Part shown: piece after piece, positions 39,274-48,287 of the stretch | Numbering within the stretch: the stretch's first letter is position 1 | Layout of the letters: every line of letters begins with the position of its first letter | DNA from: Nocardioides sp. Root682 | GTDB lineage: Bacteria > Actinomycetota > Actinomycetes > Propionibacteriales > Nocardioidaceae | Length of the DNA stretch: 64,000 nucleotides | Direction: 5' to 3' | Assembly (NCBI RefSeq): GCF_001427795.1 | Contig: NZ_LMHJ01000005.1 | Location: 167,194 to 231,193, forward strand | Position numbers and translations under genes: made by a program | The notes under the pieces: model-generated | What the model was told of the DNA's origin: nothing | Database searches by the model: none | Seen by the model: the letters and a program-made list of their open reading frames with translations, nothing else

Positions 39274-40068
39274 ATGGTCGAGCCTGTCGAGACCTACCTG
39301 CAGCCGGGTCGGGTGCTGGCCTTCGCCCACCGGGGCGGGGCCTACCACCCCGAGATCGAGGGCCTCGAGAACACGATGGCAGCGTTCCGGCACGCTGCTG
39401 CCCTGGGTTACGAGTACCTCGAGACCGACGTCCACCTGACCGCCGACGGGGTGCTGCTCGCGTTCCACGACGACGTCCTGGAGCGGGTCACGGACCGGAC
39501 GGGCGCGGTCTGCGAGCTCTCCCTGACCAAGATCCGCGAAGCACGGATCGGCGGGCGTGAGCAGGTGCCGACCCTCGTCGACCTGCTCGACGCCTTCCCC
39601 ACCGCACGGTTCAACATCGACATCAAGGCGGACGGTGCCGTCGAGCCGCTCGCTGCGCTGGTCCGCGAGCGCGACCTCTGGGACCGGGTGCTGGTCGGAT
39701 CCTTCTCGCGGCGGCGCACCAGCCGATTCCGCAGGTTGACCGACGGGCGGGTGCCGACCGCTGCAGGCCTGTGGCAGATCGTCGCGTTCCGCTTCTCCCC
39801 CAGTGCCGCGATCGCCCATCGCCTCGCTGGTGGTGAGTTCGCTGCCTTCCAGGTGCCGCACCGGCGACGGCGCTTCGTAGTGGTGACGCCCGGGTTCGTG
39901 CGTCGGGCCCATGCTGCGGGGCACCAGGTGCACGTGTGGACGATCGATGATCGGGCGGAGATGAACGACCTCCTGGACCGCGGAGTCGACGGCCTCTTCA
40001 CGGACCGCACCGACGTGCTCAAGGATGTGCTCCAGGGGCGCGGCCAATGGCTGTCCGCGCCCGACTGA
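39274..40068 (+). CDS. Glycerophosphodiester phosphodiesterase
   Basis: 264 residues, cytoplasmic (no signal). The GDPD motifs AHRGG, ENTMAAFRHAAALGYEYLETDVHLTADGVLLAFHDDVLERVT and the C-terminal VHVWTIDD..GVDGLFTDRTD are intact. It hydrolyses glycerophosphodiesters to glycerol-3-phosphate and alcohol. It begins 7 bases after the HTH-MurA stop, so the two are co-transcribed. Confidence 0.92.
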   Translation: MVEPVETYLQPGRVLAFAHRGGAYHPEIEGLENTMAAFRHAAALGYEYLETDVHLTADGVLLAFHDDVLERVTDRTGAVCELSLTKIREARIGGREQVPTLVDLLDAFPTARFNIDIKADGAVEPLAALVRERDLWDRVLVGSFSRRRTSRFRRLTDGRVPTAAGLWQIVAFRFSPSAAIAHRLAGGEFAAFQVPHRRRRFVVVTPGFVRRAHAAGHQVHVWTIDDRAEMNDLLDRGVDGLFTDRTDVLKDVLQGRGQWLSAPD

Positions 40069-40090
40069 ACGTCCGGGGAGGGACAACCAC

Positions 40091-41461
<1,371 letters not shown>

Positions 41462-41496
41462 CGTGACGGCGGACACCGTCGGCCCGCGAGAGGGTT

Positions 41497-41523
41497 GGAA
41501 CTTTTTACCGGCGGGTAGCGTTG
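41497..41523 (+). promoter_or_regulatory. SigR/SigH-type ECF promoter of rbpA
   Basis: GGAAC, then exactly 18 bases, then GTTG. This matches the thiol-stress sigma factor consensus (GGAAT-N18-GTT) known to drive rbpA in Streptomyces. Transcription would begin near 41530, about 30 bases before the rbpA ATG. Confidence 0.8.
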
Positions 41524-41559
41524 ACAGATCAGAGACGAAACACGGGAGGTGGAGTTCTC

Positions 41560-41949
41560 ATGGCTGAGCGGACATTGCGCGGCGCCCGACTGGGGGGCCA
41601 GTCGTTCGAGGACGAGCGCGGAATCGAGTTTGCGGCTCGCCAGCAAGTCGGTTACCGCTGCACGCAGGGACACGAGTTCGAGATCACCATGTCGATCGAG
41701 GCCGACGTGCCCGCGGTGTGGGAGTGCCCGCGCTGTGGCGCCGAGGGCGAGAGCACCTCAGGCATCGAGCGTGAGGTGAAGGTCGAGAAGCCCCAGCGCA
41801 CGCACTGGGACATGCTGCTGGAGCGGCGTTCGGAGAAGGAGCTCGAGGAGATCCTGACCGAGCGGCTCGAACTGCTGCGCGGCGGCGAGATCGGTCCGGC
41901 GCACCTGCACCGGGCCAACGCCCGCAAGCGGAAGGCCGCCAAGGCCTGA
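41560..41949 (+). CDS. rbpA: RNA polymerase-binding protein RbpA
   Basis: 129 residues. MAERTLRGARLGGQSFEDERGIEFAARQQVGYRC, the zinc-binding core YRCTQGHEF...WECPRCGAEG, and the sigma-interaction domain VEKPQRTHWDMLLERRSEKELEEILTERLELLR. RbpA is an essential actinobacterial partner of the housekeeping sigma factor and stabilises the open complex. ATG 41560 has GGGAGGTGGAG upstream. Its presence fixes the phylum. Confidence 0.96.
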   Translation: MAERTLRGARLGGQSFEDERGIEFAARQQVGYRCTQGHEFEITMSIEADVPAVWECPRCGAEGESTSGIEREVKVEKPQRTHWDMLLERRSEKELEEILTERLELLRGGEIGPAHLHRANARKRKAAKA

Positions 41950-41967
41950 CGGACGTGCCATCGGGCC

Positions 41968-42423
41968 CTATTCGGGATCGATGACCTCGCCCCGGACCAC
42001 GTCGCCCTGCGGCGGTGATCCGGGGCTTGTTCGTGTCACCACCCGGTTCACGGCGTACGACGTCAGCAGGCCGCGGAACACCGGTCGGGTGATTGGCAGG
42101 ATGAGCACGATGCCGAGGATGTCGGTGACGAACCCCGGGCTCAGCATGAACACGCCGCCCAGGACCACCAGGACGCCGTCGGCGAGCTCGCGGGCCGGCA
42201 TCTGACCGGTCTGCAGCCTCGCCTGGAGCGCCTGCCAGGCGCGCCGGCCCTCCCGCTTGATGAGCCAGGCCCCGATGATGCTGTCGAGCACCAGCAGCAG
42301 GATCGTCCACCAGGGGCCGATCGCCTGACCGACCTGGATGAGGACGAAGATCTCCAGGATCGGCATCACGACGAACGCCAGGAACAGCAGCAACGCTGCC
42401 CGACGTCCGCGTCGCCTCACCAT
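41968..42423 (-). CDS. fxsA: FxsA family membrane protein
   Basis: 151 residues with three or four membrane spans: LLLFLAFVVMPILEIFVLIQVGQAIG, ILLLVLDSIIGAWLIKREGRRAW and ELADGVLVVLGGVFMLSPGFVTDILGIVLILP (the LSPGFVTD motif is diagnostic). FxsA suppresses F-plasmid exclusion of phage T7 in E. coli; its normal role is unknown. ATG 42423 follows a GAGGTG ribosome site. It lies 18 bases after the ppm stop and is likely the last gene of the lnt-ppm-fxsA operon. Confidence 0.88.
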   Translation of the reverse strand: MVRRRGRRAALLLFLAFVVMPILEIFVLIQVGQAIGPWWTILLLVLDSIIGAWLIKREGRRAWQALQARLQTGQMPARELADGVLVVLGGVFMLSPGFVTDILGIVLILPITRPVFRGLLTSYAVNRVVTRTSPGSPPQGDVVRGEVIDPE

Positions 42424-42441
42424 GACCACCTCACGGGCACC

Positions 42442-43197
42442 TCATCGACGCAGCCGGGCCTTGAGGTTGTGCCAGCGCTCCCGGAAGCCCCAGGCGGTGA
42501 TCCGCTTGAGGGACTCGATCGCGACCTGGCCACTCATCTTCGACTCGCCGCGCACACGCTCGACGAACTCGATCGGAACCTCGCGCACGGTCATCCCGCC
42601 GCGCAGGGTGCGGGTCACCATGTCGGTCTGGAAGACGTAGCCGGTCGACCTGACCTCCTGGAGGCGGATCTTCTCCAGGGTGGCGCGCCGGAAGAGGCGG
42701 TAGCCCGCCGTCGCGTCGCGCACGGAGATGCCGAGCAGGACCCGGACGTAGAGGTTCCCTCCGCGCGACAGCGCCTCGCGCTGCCACGGCCAGTTGACGA
42801 CGGAGCCGCCGGGGATCCAGCGAGACCCGATGACCAGGTCGGCGTCGTGCAGCGCGTCGAGCAGGCGGTGGAGCTGCTCGGGTTGGTGCGACCCGTCGGC
42901 GTCCATCTCGCCGATGACGTCGTAGCCCTGGGTGATGGCCCAGCCGAAGCCGGCGAGGTACGCCGCGCCCAGCCCGCCCTTGGCGGTGCGGTGCAGGACG
43001 TGGACCTGCGGGTCGTCAGCAGACAGCTCGTCCGCGATCCGGCCGGTGCCGTCGGGTGACCCGTCGTCGACGACCAGGACGTCGACGCCCGGCTGCGCCT
43101 GACGAACTCGTCCGACGATCCAGGCGAGGTTCTCTGCCTCGTTGAACGTCGGTACGACCATGACGGTGCGGCCCAGGTCTGGGATGTGATCAGGCAA
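42442..43197 (-). CDS. ppm: Polyprenol monophosphomannose synthase (GT2 glycosyltransferase)
   Basis: 251 residues. GT-A fold with VMVVPTFNEAENL, LVVDDGSPDGTGRIAD, GEMDADGSHQPEQL (metal-binding DxD) and SRWIPGG. It makes polyprenyl-phosphate-mannose, the mannose donor for lipoglycans and protein mannosylation on the outer face of the membrane. TTG 43197 was chosen because GGAGGAGG lies six bases upstream and it overlaps the lnt stop by eight bases. Confidence 0.9.
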   Translation of the reverse strand: MPDHIPDLGRTVMVVPTFNEAENLAWIVGRVRQAQPGVDVLVVDDGSPDGTGRIADELSADDPQVHVLHRTAKGGLGAAYLAGFGWAITQGYDVIGEMDADGSHQPEQLHRLLDALHDADLVIGSRWIPGGSVVNWPWQREALSRGGNLYVRVLLGISVRDATAGYRLFRRATLEKIRLQEVRSTGYVFQTDMVTRTLRGGMTVREVPIEFVERVRGESKMSGQVAIESLKRITAWGFRERWHNLKARLRR

Positions 43198-44707
43198 CGG
43201 TTTCCTCCTCCGTGGACCCGGCCGACTCTTGCCTACGACGGTACGCGAAGACGCCAGCCACGAGAGCAGCAAGGGTCATCACGGTGAACAACCGGGACGG
43301 CCACGGCCCCAGGCGCATCGCGGGGGTCAGGTCGGTGCCCAGACCGACCTCCTGGACGAGGACGGTCGTGGTGCGCGGCTCCGCGGAGGCGACGACTGCG
43401 CCGTCGGGTGCGATCACGCCGCTGCGCCCGTTCGTCGAGGCGACGGCGAGCCAGCGTCCGGCCTCGATGGCCCGCAACCGGGTGATCGCGAACTGCTGCT
43501 CGATCTGGTTGGTGAAGATGAAGCTGGCGTTGCTCGTCTGGACCGTCAGCAGCTCGGCGCCGTCACGGACCTGTTCCGGCAGCACGTCGTCGTACGCGAC
43601 GTCGAAGCAGATCGCGTCGGCGAGCTCGACGCCTGCGACGTGCAGGGGTTCGGTCCGGGTCCCGCTCTTCATGTCCCGCGAGACCAGGGCGAGCTGACCG
43701 AACTTCGGGTCCCAGTAGCGGCGCAGCGGGATGTACTCGCCGTAGGGAACCGGGTGCTGCTTGGTGTACCGATCGCCCGGGCCGCTCACCGGGTCCCACA
43801 CGATGCCCTGGTTGAGGATGTGCTCCTCCCCGTCGTCGACGATCCCGCCGACGATCACCGGCACCCCGATGGTCGTCACGGCGTCATGGATCCCCCGGTT
43901 GACGGGCGCGTCGAGGAACGGGTCGACAGCCGTGGAGTTCTCCGGCCAGAGCACGAAGTCAGGTGCAGGCTGTGACCCGTCAGCGACATCGGCCGCCAGC
44001 TGCAGGGTGGCGTCGACGTGGTTCTCGGTGACTCCTCGCGGGTCGAACAGGATGTCGTTGCCCGGGCCGGGGACATTGCCCTGGACCACGGCCACCGTCG
44101 TGGTGCCGGTCCGGCTGACGTCGTACGACAGGACAGCAGGGGTGACCAGGAGTGCGAGGACGCCGACCAGAGCGCTGGCACGCACGCGGCGCTGTCCTGC
44201 CCCGGGCTCGACGAGATGGGCCAGCAGGAAGCCGCTCAGCGCGAGCAGGAAGGTCAGTCCGGTCATGCCGACGTACGCGACCACAGGAGCAGCGGGGGTG
44301 TCGATCGCCGCGAAGGCCAACCGTCCCCACGGAAGGCCGCTGAAGGGCCAGCCCCCGCGGAAGGTCTCCATCGTCGTCCACGCTGCCGCGAGCCACAGCG
44401 GACTCGCCGGGAGGCGGCGCAGGACCGGCACGCCGAGGCCGAGGAGCCCGTAGAACAGGGCCTCGAACGCGGACAGCACCAACCAGGCGTCGGGACCGAC
44501 GGAGGTGCGCATCCACGCGAGGTGGCTGAACATGAAGCCGACACCGAACAGCAGGCCGAGCACGCCGGAACGGCGCACGGTGACGTCCCTCGTCACGACG
44601 GAGAAGCCGGCCACGGCGAAGGGCAGCAGCCAGGCGAGCGCGATGGGCTCGAACGACGCGGCCAGCAGGACCCCGCCGAACACCGCGAAGAAGGAGCGCT
44701 GCAGCAC
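43190..44707 (-). CDS. lnt: Apolipoprotein N-acyltransferase
   Basis: 505 residues: about seven membrane spans over residues 1-195, then a nitrilase-like domain. The catalytic triad is visible as Glu in FVLWPENST, Lys in RYTKQHPVPYGEYIP and Cys in DAICFDVAYDD. Lnt adds the third acyl chain to lipoproteins. GTG 44707 lies six bases after TAGGCT. In Mycobacterium tuberculosis the Lnt and Ppm functions are fused as Ppm1; here they are separate overlapping genes. Confidence 0.93.
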   Translation of the reverse strand: MLQRSFFAVFGGVLLAASFEPIALAWLLPFAVAGFSVVTRDVTVRRSGVLGLLFGVGFMFSHLAWMRTSVGPDAWLVLSAFEALFYGLLGLGVPVLRRLPASPLWLAAAWTTMETFRGGWPFSGLPWGRLAFAAIDTPAAPVVAYVGMTGLTFLLALSGFLLAHLVEPGAGQRRVRASALVGVLALLVTPAVLSYDVSRTGTTTVAVVQGNVPGPGNDILFDPRGVTENHVDATLQLAADVADGSQPAPDFVLWPENSTAVDPFLDAPVNRGIHDAVTTIGVPVIVGGIVDDGEEHILNQGIVWDPVSGPGDRYTKQHPVPYGEYIPLRRYWDPKFGQLALVSRDMKSGTRTEPLHVAGVELADAICFDVAYDDVLPEQVRDGAELLTVQTSNASFIFTNQIEQQFAITRLRAIEAGRWLAVASTNGRSGVIAPDGAVVASAEPRTTTVLVQEVGLGTDLTPAMRLGPWPSRLFTVMTLAALVAGVFAYRRRQESAGSTEEETVA

Positions 44708-44756
44708 CCGGTGAGCCTAGTCGGCATGTCCGAGCAGCCCGGAGCGGGCTGTCAGG

Positions 44757-44922
44757 ACGCCCGGCAGCGTGGCGAGAGGCGTACTCCGGCGAGCTTGCTC
44801 GCCCGCAGCGTCGCCGGAGACACGCTCGGGCAATCAGGTACGCCCGGCAGCGTGGCGAGAGGCGTACTCCGGCGAGCTTGCTCGCCCGCAGCGTCGCCGG
44901 AGACACGCTCGGGCAATCAGGT
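44757..44922. repeat. Perfect 83-bp tandem duplication with nested palindromes
   Basis: Two identical 83-bp units lie head to tail, with the first bases of a third unit. Each contains GGCGAGC-TT-GCTCGCC and an outer pair CTCCGGCGA / TCGCCGGAG, so each unit can fold into a nested hairpin. The block is in the intergenic region upstream of lnt and has no credible coding frame. It resembles a REP-type dispersed element. Confidence 0.9.
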
Positions 44923-45011
44923 ACGGAAGGGGCCGGGTCACCGTCGGGCCATCGCGACTTTCGACTGGCGGCCGACGTGCGCGACGTTGTCTAGGGAGGC
45001 CCGGACCCTTC

Positions 45012-45036
45012 CGGTTCGCTCTCGAGGAGCGAACCG
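45012..45036. terminator. Strong hairpin in the lrp-lnt intergenic region
   Basis: CGGTTCGCT and AGCGAACCG, perfect 9-bp arms around a seven-base loop. No T-run. It may end lrp transcription on the minus strand or be a repeat-derived stem. Confidence 0.4.
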
Positions 45037-45177
45037 ACCTCCGCGAACCGATGTCGGACGGAGTTGGTGCTACTCCCCCGACGCGCGGCCACTCGGACGT
45101 CGGTCCGCCTGCCACGACCTGCACGAGCGAACGAATCCGTACTCTGGTCAGCCGCGCCGCGCCTGTCAACCGCCCGC

Positions 45178-45209
45178 TGACCTGCACTGATACGTGTTCT
45201 CGCAGGTCA
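45178..45209. other. Inverted repeat, 8-bp arms
   Basis: TGACCTGC and GCAGGTCA, separated by 16 bases. The arms are long enough for a protein-binding site or a looped stem; no gene promoter is adjacent, so the role is unknown. Confidence 0.3.
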
Positions 45210-45257
45210 GGGCGGGCTCAATCCCCCGGAAAAAACTCGAGAAAACATCGGAAGCAC

Positions 45258-45281
45258 CGGCGTGTCGCAGACGGCACGCCG
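45258..45281 (-). terminator. Candidate lrp terminator
   Basis: CGGCGTG and CACGCCG arms around ten bases, 36 bases after the lrp stop. Read on the minus strand the stem is followed by T-rich sequence (GATGTTTTCTCGAGTTTTTT), the nearest thing to a classical intrinsic terminator in this window. Confidence 0.45.
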
Positions 45282-45316
45282 AGAGCGGTGCGCGGCGACG
45301 ACCTGTCAGCGGGATG

Positions 45317-45781
45317 TCAGCCGGAAACGGGACGGTTCTCGTAGTAGGTCGAGAGCACGATCGTGGTGTGCGTCGAGACGTTCGCCACGGTCCGGATCCG
45401 ACCGAGGAGACCCTCCATCTGAGCGGGCGACGTGGTCCGCACCTTGAGGATGTAGGACTCCTCGCCGGCAACCGACCAGCACGACTCGATCTCCGGCATG
45501 CCGACGAGGCGCTCGGGGCAGTCGTCGGGCTGGGAGGGGTCGATCGGGCGGATCGCGATGAACGCCGTGAGGGGCAGGCCGATCTCGGCGTAGTTGACCG
45601 TCGCGCCGTAGCCGAGGATCAGACCGCGCTGTTCGAGGCGCTTGACGCGCTGGTGCACGGCCGAGGTGGAGAGGCCCGTGGTCCGCCCGAGATCGGTGTA
45701 GGACATCCGCCCGTCCTTGGCCAGGAGCTCCAGGATCTGCCGATCGATGACCTCGACCGCTGGATTGATGCTCTGGCTCAC
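45317..45781 (-). CDS. Lrp/AsnC-family transcriptional regulator
   Basis: 154 residues. N-terminal HTH (IDRQILELLAKDGRMSYTDLGRTTGLSTSAVHQRVKRLEQRGLI) and C-terminal RAM ligand domain ending in VSTHTTIVLSTYYENRP. GTG 45781 follows TAGTCT by six bases. It is divergent from the exonuclease gene. It probably senses an amino acid; the target is unknown. Confidence 0.92.
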   Translation of the reverse strand: MSQSINPAVEVIDRQILELLAKDGRMSYTDLGRTTGLSTSAVHQRVKRLEQRGLILGYGATVNYAEIGLPLTAFIAIRPIDPSQPDDCPERLVGMPEIESCWSVAGEESYILKVRTTSPAQMEGLLGRIRTVANVSTHTTIVLSTYYENRPVSG

Positions 45782-45873
45782 GGGCCCAGACTAGGGCAGA
45801 TCCGCCGCCGAACCGGCCACATCTCGTCCCACACCTCGTCCCGCACGTCGTCACGGCCCTAGGCTTGCCCGCG

Positions 45874-46803
45874 ATGACCGATCGACTGATGCTCCTCGAC
45901 ACCGCCAGCATGTACTTCCGCGCGTACTTCGGTGCGCCCGAGATCCTGGCGCCCGACGGGACCAACGTGAATGCCGTCCGTGGCCTGCTGGGCTACATCT
46001 CGAGCCTTGTCGAGCAGTACGAACCGACGCACCTGGTCTGCTGCTGGGACGACGACTGGCGTCCGCAGTGGCGGGTCGACCTGATCCCGACCTACAAGGC
46101 GCACCGGGTCGTCGTCGAGGTCGCGGGCGCCCCCGATGTCGAGGAGGTGCCCGACCCGCTGGAGGTGCAGGTGCCGATCATCCGCGAGGTGCTCGCGGCC
46201 TTCGGTATCGCGGTGATCGGTGCGCCGGGCTACGAGGCCGACGACGTCATCGGCACGCTGGCCACCGGCGCCGGCATGCCCGTTGACGCAGTGACCGGCG
46301 ACCGCGACCTGTTCCAGCTCGTCGACGACGCGGCTGGTGTCCGGATCCTGTACATCGGCAAGGGCGTCGGGCGGCACGAGCGCGTCGACGAGGCCTGGGT
46401 GCTCGAGAAGTACGGCGTGCGCGCCGACCAGTACGCCGACTTCGCCACCCTGCGCGGGGACGCCTCCGACGGCCTCCCCGGCGTGAAGGGCGTGGGCGAC
46501 AAGACGGCGGCCTCCCTGTTGCAGAAGTACGACGACATCGCGGGTGTCCGGGCGGCAGTCGAGGACCCGGGCAGCGACCTGGGCCCGGGGCCGCGGCTGA
46601 AGATCCGGGAAGCGGCGTCGTACCTCGACGTGGCGCCGAAGGTCGTCGCCGTTGCTCGCGACATCGATCTCCCCCGCGGCGACGCGCTGGCCCTCCCCCG
46701 TACGCCCGTCGATCCCGACGCGCTGGTGGAGCTCGCGGAGCGGTGGTCGCTTGCGTCTCCGGTCACCCGACTCACGAATGTTCTTTCCGGGAGCACTTCG
46801 TAA
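45874..46803 (+). CDS. 5'-3' exonuclease (PolA N-domain/FEN-like)
   Basis: 309 residues, stand-alone version of the 5' nuclease domain of DNA polymerase I. MLLDTASMYFRAYFG, the acidic metal ligands in CCWDDDWRPQWR and GYEADDVIGTLA, VTGDRDLFQLVDD, and the helix-hairpin-helix DGLPGVKGVGDKTAASLLQKY are all present. It removes flaps or RNA primers in replication and repair. Mycobacterial Rv2090, near helY, is the counterpart. ATG 45874 is 8 bases after TAGGCT; an in-frame TTG at 45865 is less likely. Confidence 0.9.
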   Translation: MTDRLMLLDTASMYFRAYFGAPEILAPDGTNVNAVRGLLGYISSLVEQYEPTHLVCCWDDDWRPQWRVDLIPTYKAHRVVVEVAGAPDVEEVPDPLEVQVPIIREVLAAFGIAVIGAPGYEADDVIGTLATGAGMPVDAVTGDRDLFQLVDDAAGVRILYIGKGVGRHERVDEAWVLEKYGVRADQYADFATLRGDASDGLPGVKGVGDKTAASLLQKYDDIAGVRAAVEDPGSDLGPGPRLKIREAASYLDVAPKVVAVARDIDLPRGDALALPRTPVDPDALVELAERWSLASPVTRLTNVLSGSTS

Positions 46804-46940
46804 CACCGATTTCATTCCATTTGGTAGTAGTTCGAAATCAGCCCTTCCTAGGTTCATCGCACCGGGGCACGATGCCGTGCCCCATGGCTCCGAGCCCGCA
46901 GCCCGAGACTGCAGGCCGATGACCGAGAGGGTTCACCCAC
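46804..46940 (+). promoter_or_regulatory. Promoter region of the urea transport/urease locus
   Basis: 137-base gap, AT-rich in its first half. GATTTC (46808-46813) and GAAATC (46834-46839) form an inverted repeat with 20 bases between them. TAGGTT (46849-46854) is a candidate -10, giving a leader of about 80 bases. GAGAGGG (46925-46931) is the ribosome site for urtA. A nitrogen regulator such as GlnR is expected here, but no convincing GlnR box was found. Confidence 0.4.
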
Positions 46941-48185
46941 GTGTTGCATTCCCGCACCCGCCTTGCGACAGGCACCGTCCTCGCGCTCACCGCAGCGCTC
47001 AGCCTGAGCGCCTGTGGTGGCACCAAGTCCGGAGAGAAGAGCGCAGTCGAGAGCTGCGTCGACACCTCCGGTGACTCCATCGAGCTCGGGTTCCTCAACT
47101 CCACCTCCGGCGCGATGGCGATCAGCGAGCAGACCGTTCGCGACTCGCTCTCGATGGCCGCCGAGGAGATCAACGCCGACGGCGGCATCCTCGGCAAGGA
47201 GATCAAGTTCGTCGAGGAGGACGGCGCGAGCGATCCCGCCATCTTCGCCGAGAAGATCGAGAAGCTGCTGACGGGTGACTGTGTCGCCGCCGTCTTCGGC
47301 GGCTGGACCTCGGCCTCGCGCAAGGCGATGCTCCCGGTGGTCGAGGCCAACAACGGCCTGTTGTTCTACCCGGTCCAGTACGAGGGCCTGGAGGCGTCGA
47401 AGAACATCTACTACACCGGCGCCACGACCAACCAGCAGATCATCCCGGCCATGGACTTCCTCAAGACCAAGGGCGTGAAGACGCTGTTCCTGGCGGGCTC
47501 GGACTACGTGTTCCCGCGTACGGCGAACAAGATCATCAAGCAGTACGCCGCGGAGCTCGGGATCAAGATCGTCGGCGAGGAGTACGTCCCGCTCGATGAC
47601 GACGACTGGACCACCCAGGTGGCCAAGATCGTGGCCGCCAAGCCCGACTTCGTGTTCAACACGATCAACGGATCCTCCAACGTGGGCTTCATCAAGGCCT
47701 ACTACGAGCAGGGACTGACGGCTGCTGAGACGCCGATCATCTCGGTCTCGATCGCCGAGGAGGAGGCGCCGGCGATGGGCAAGGACGTCACCGGCCAGTA
47801 CGCCGCGTGGAACTACTTCCAGTCGGTGAAGTCGCCGGTCAACGACACCTTCATCAAGGCGTTCCAGGACAAGTACGGCAAGGACCGCCCGACCTCGGAC
47901 CCGATGGAGGCGGCGTACACCTCGCTGTACCTCTACAAGAACCTGGTTGAGAAGGCCGAGTCCTTCGACGTGGACAAGATCAACGACGCTGCTGACGGAG
48001 TGTCGTTCGACGCCCCTGAAGGCACCGTCACGATCGACGGGGAGAACCACCACATCGCCAAGACCGGACTGATCGGCCAGATCAACTCCGACAACCAGTT
48101 CGACGTGGTCTGGTCGTCGGAGACGCCGATCGAGCCCGACCCGTTCCTCAAGGGCTACGCCTGGTGGGACCCGAGCAAGAAGTGA
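46941..48185 (+). CDS. urtA: Urea ABC transporter substrate-binding lipoprotein
   Basis: 414 residues. Lipoprotein signal with lipobox LSAC (Cys25). The mature part is a type 1 periplasmic-binding fold of the urea/amide family: IELGFLNSTSGAMAISEQTVRDSLSMAAEEINADGGILGKEI, VFGGWTSASRKAMLPVVEANNGLLFYPVQYEG, GSDYVFPRTANKIIKQY and the WWDPSKK-type end. It captures urea outside the membrane and hands it to UrtBC. GTG 46941 has GAGAGGG about nine bases upstream. First gene of urtABCDE-ureABCFGD. Confidence 0.95.
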   Translation: MLHSRTRLATGTVLALTAALSLSACGGTKSGEKSAVESCVDTSGDSIELGFLNSTSGAMAISEQTVRDSLSMAAEEINADGGILGKEIKFVEEDGASDPAIFAEKIEKLLTGDCVAAVFGGWTSASRKAMLPVVEANNGLLFYPVQYEGLEASKNIYYTGATTNQQIIPAMDFLKTKGVKTLFLAGSDYVFPRTANKIIKQYAAELGIKIVGEEYVPLDDDDWTTQVAKIVAAKPDFVFNTINGSSNVGFIKAYYEQGLTAAETPIISVSIAEEEAPAMGKDVTGQYAAWNYFQSVKSPVNDTFIKAFQDKYGKDRPTSDPMEAAYTSLYLYKNLVEKAESFDVDKINDAADGVSFDAPEGTVTIDGENHHIAKTGLIGQINSDNQFDVVWSSETPIEPDPFLKGYAWWDPSKK

Positions 48186-48186
48186 C

Positions 48187-48199
48187 CTGAGGGGCTCAG
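48187..48199 (+). other. Small hairpin between urtA and urtB
   Basis: CTGAG-GGG-CTCAG two bases past the urtA stop. Such stems after binding-protein genes often protect the upstream mRNA and keep the binding protein in excess over the permease. A second short stem CACCC/GGGTG follows near 48222-48232. Confidence 0.3.
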
Positions 48200-48287
48200 C
48201 CCGACCAGCTCATCCCTCACCACCCGGGGTGTCGTGCCTACGCGGTACGGCGCCCCGGGGCTCTCCCCCCAGCCAGGAGACCTCGTC

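Larger units (their letters stand above)
44923..45316. other. Long non-coding stretch between the 83-bp repeats and lrp
   Basis: About 390 bases with no convincing gene on either strand. It holds three perfect inverted repeats listed separately (45012-45036, 45178-45209, 45258-45281). The short A-run near 45231 is unusual for this DNA. The open frame across 44769-45344 has no ribosome site and consists partly of duplicated DNA. Confidence 0.6.

Noticed and set aside
44769..45344. Open frame across the 83-bp repeats and intergenic region
   Set aside because: Part of it translates the same duplicated DNA twice; there is no ribosome site and no recognisable protein.
46800..46840. Possible GlnR box before urtA (GTAAC at 46800)
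   Set aside because: The expected GAAAC half-sites at 11-bp spacing are not present; only an unrelated GATTTC/GAAATC inverted repeat is seen.
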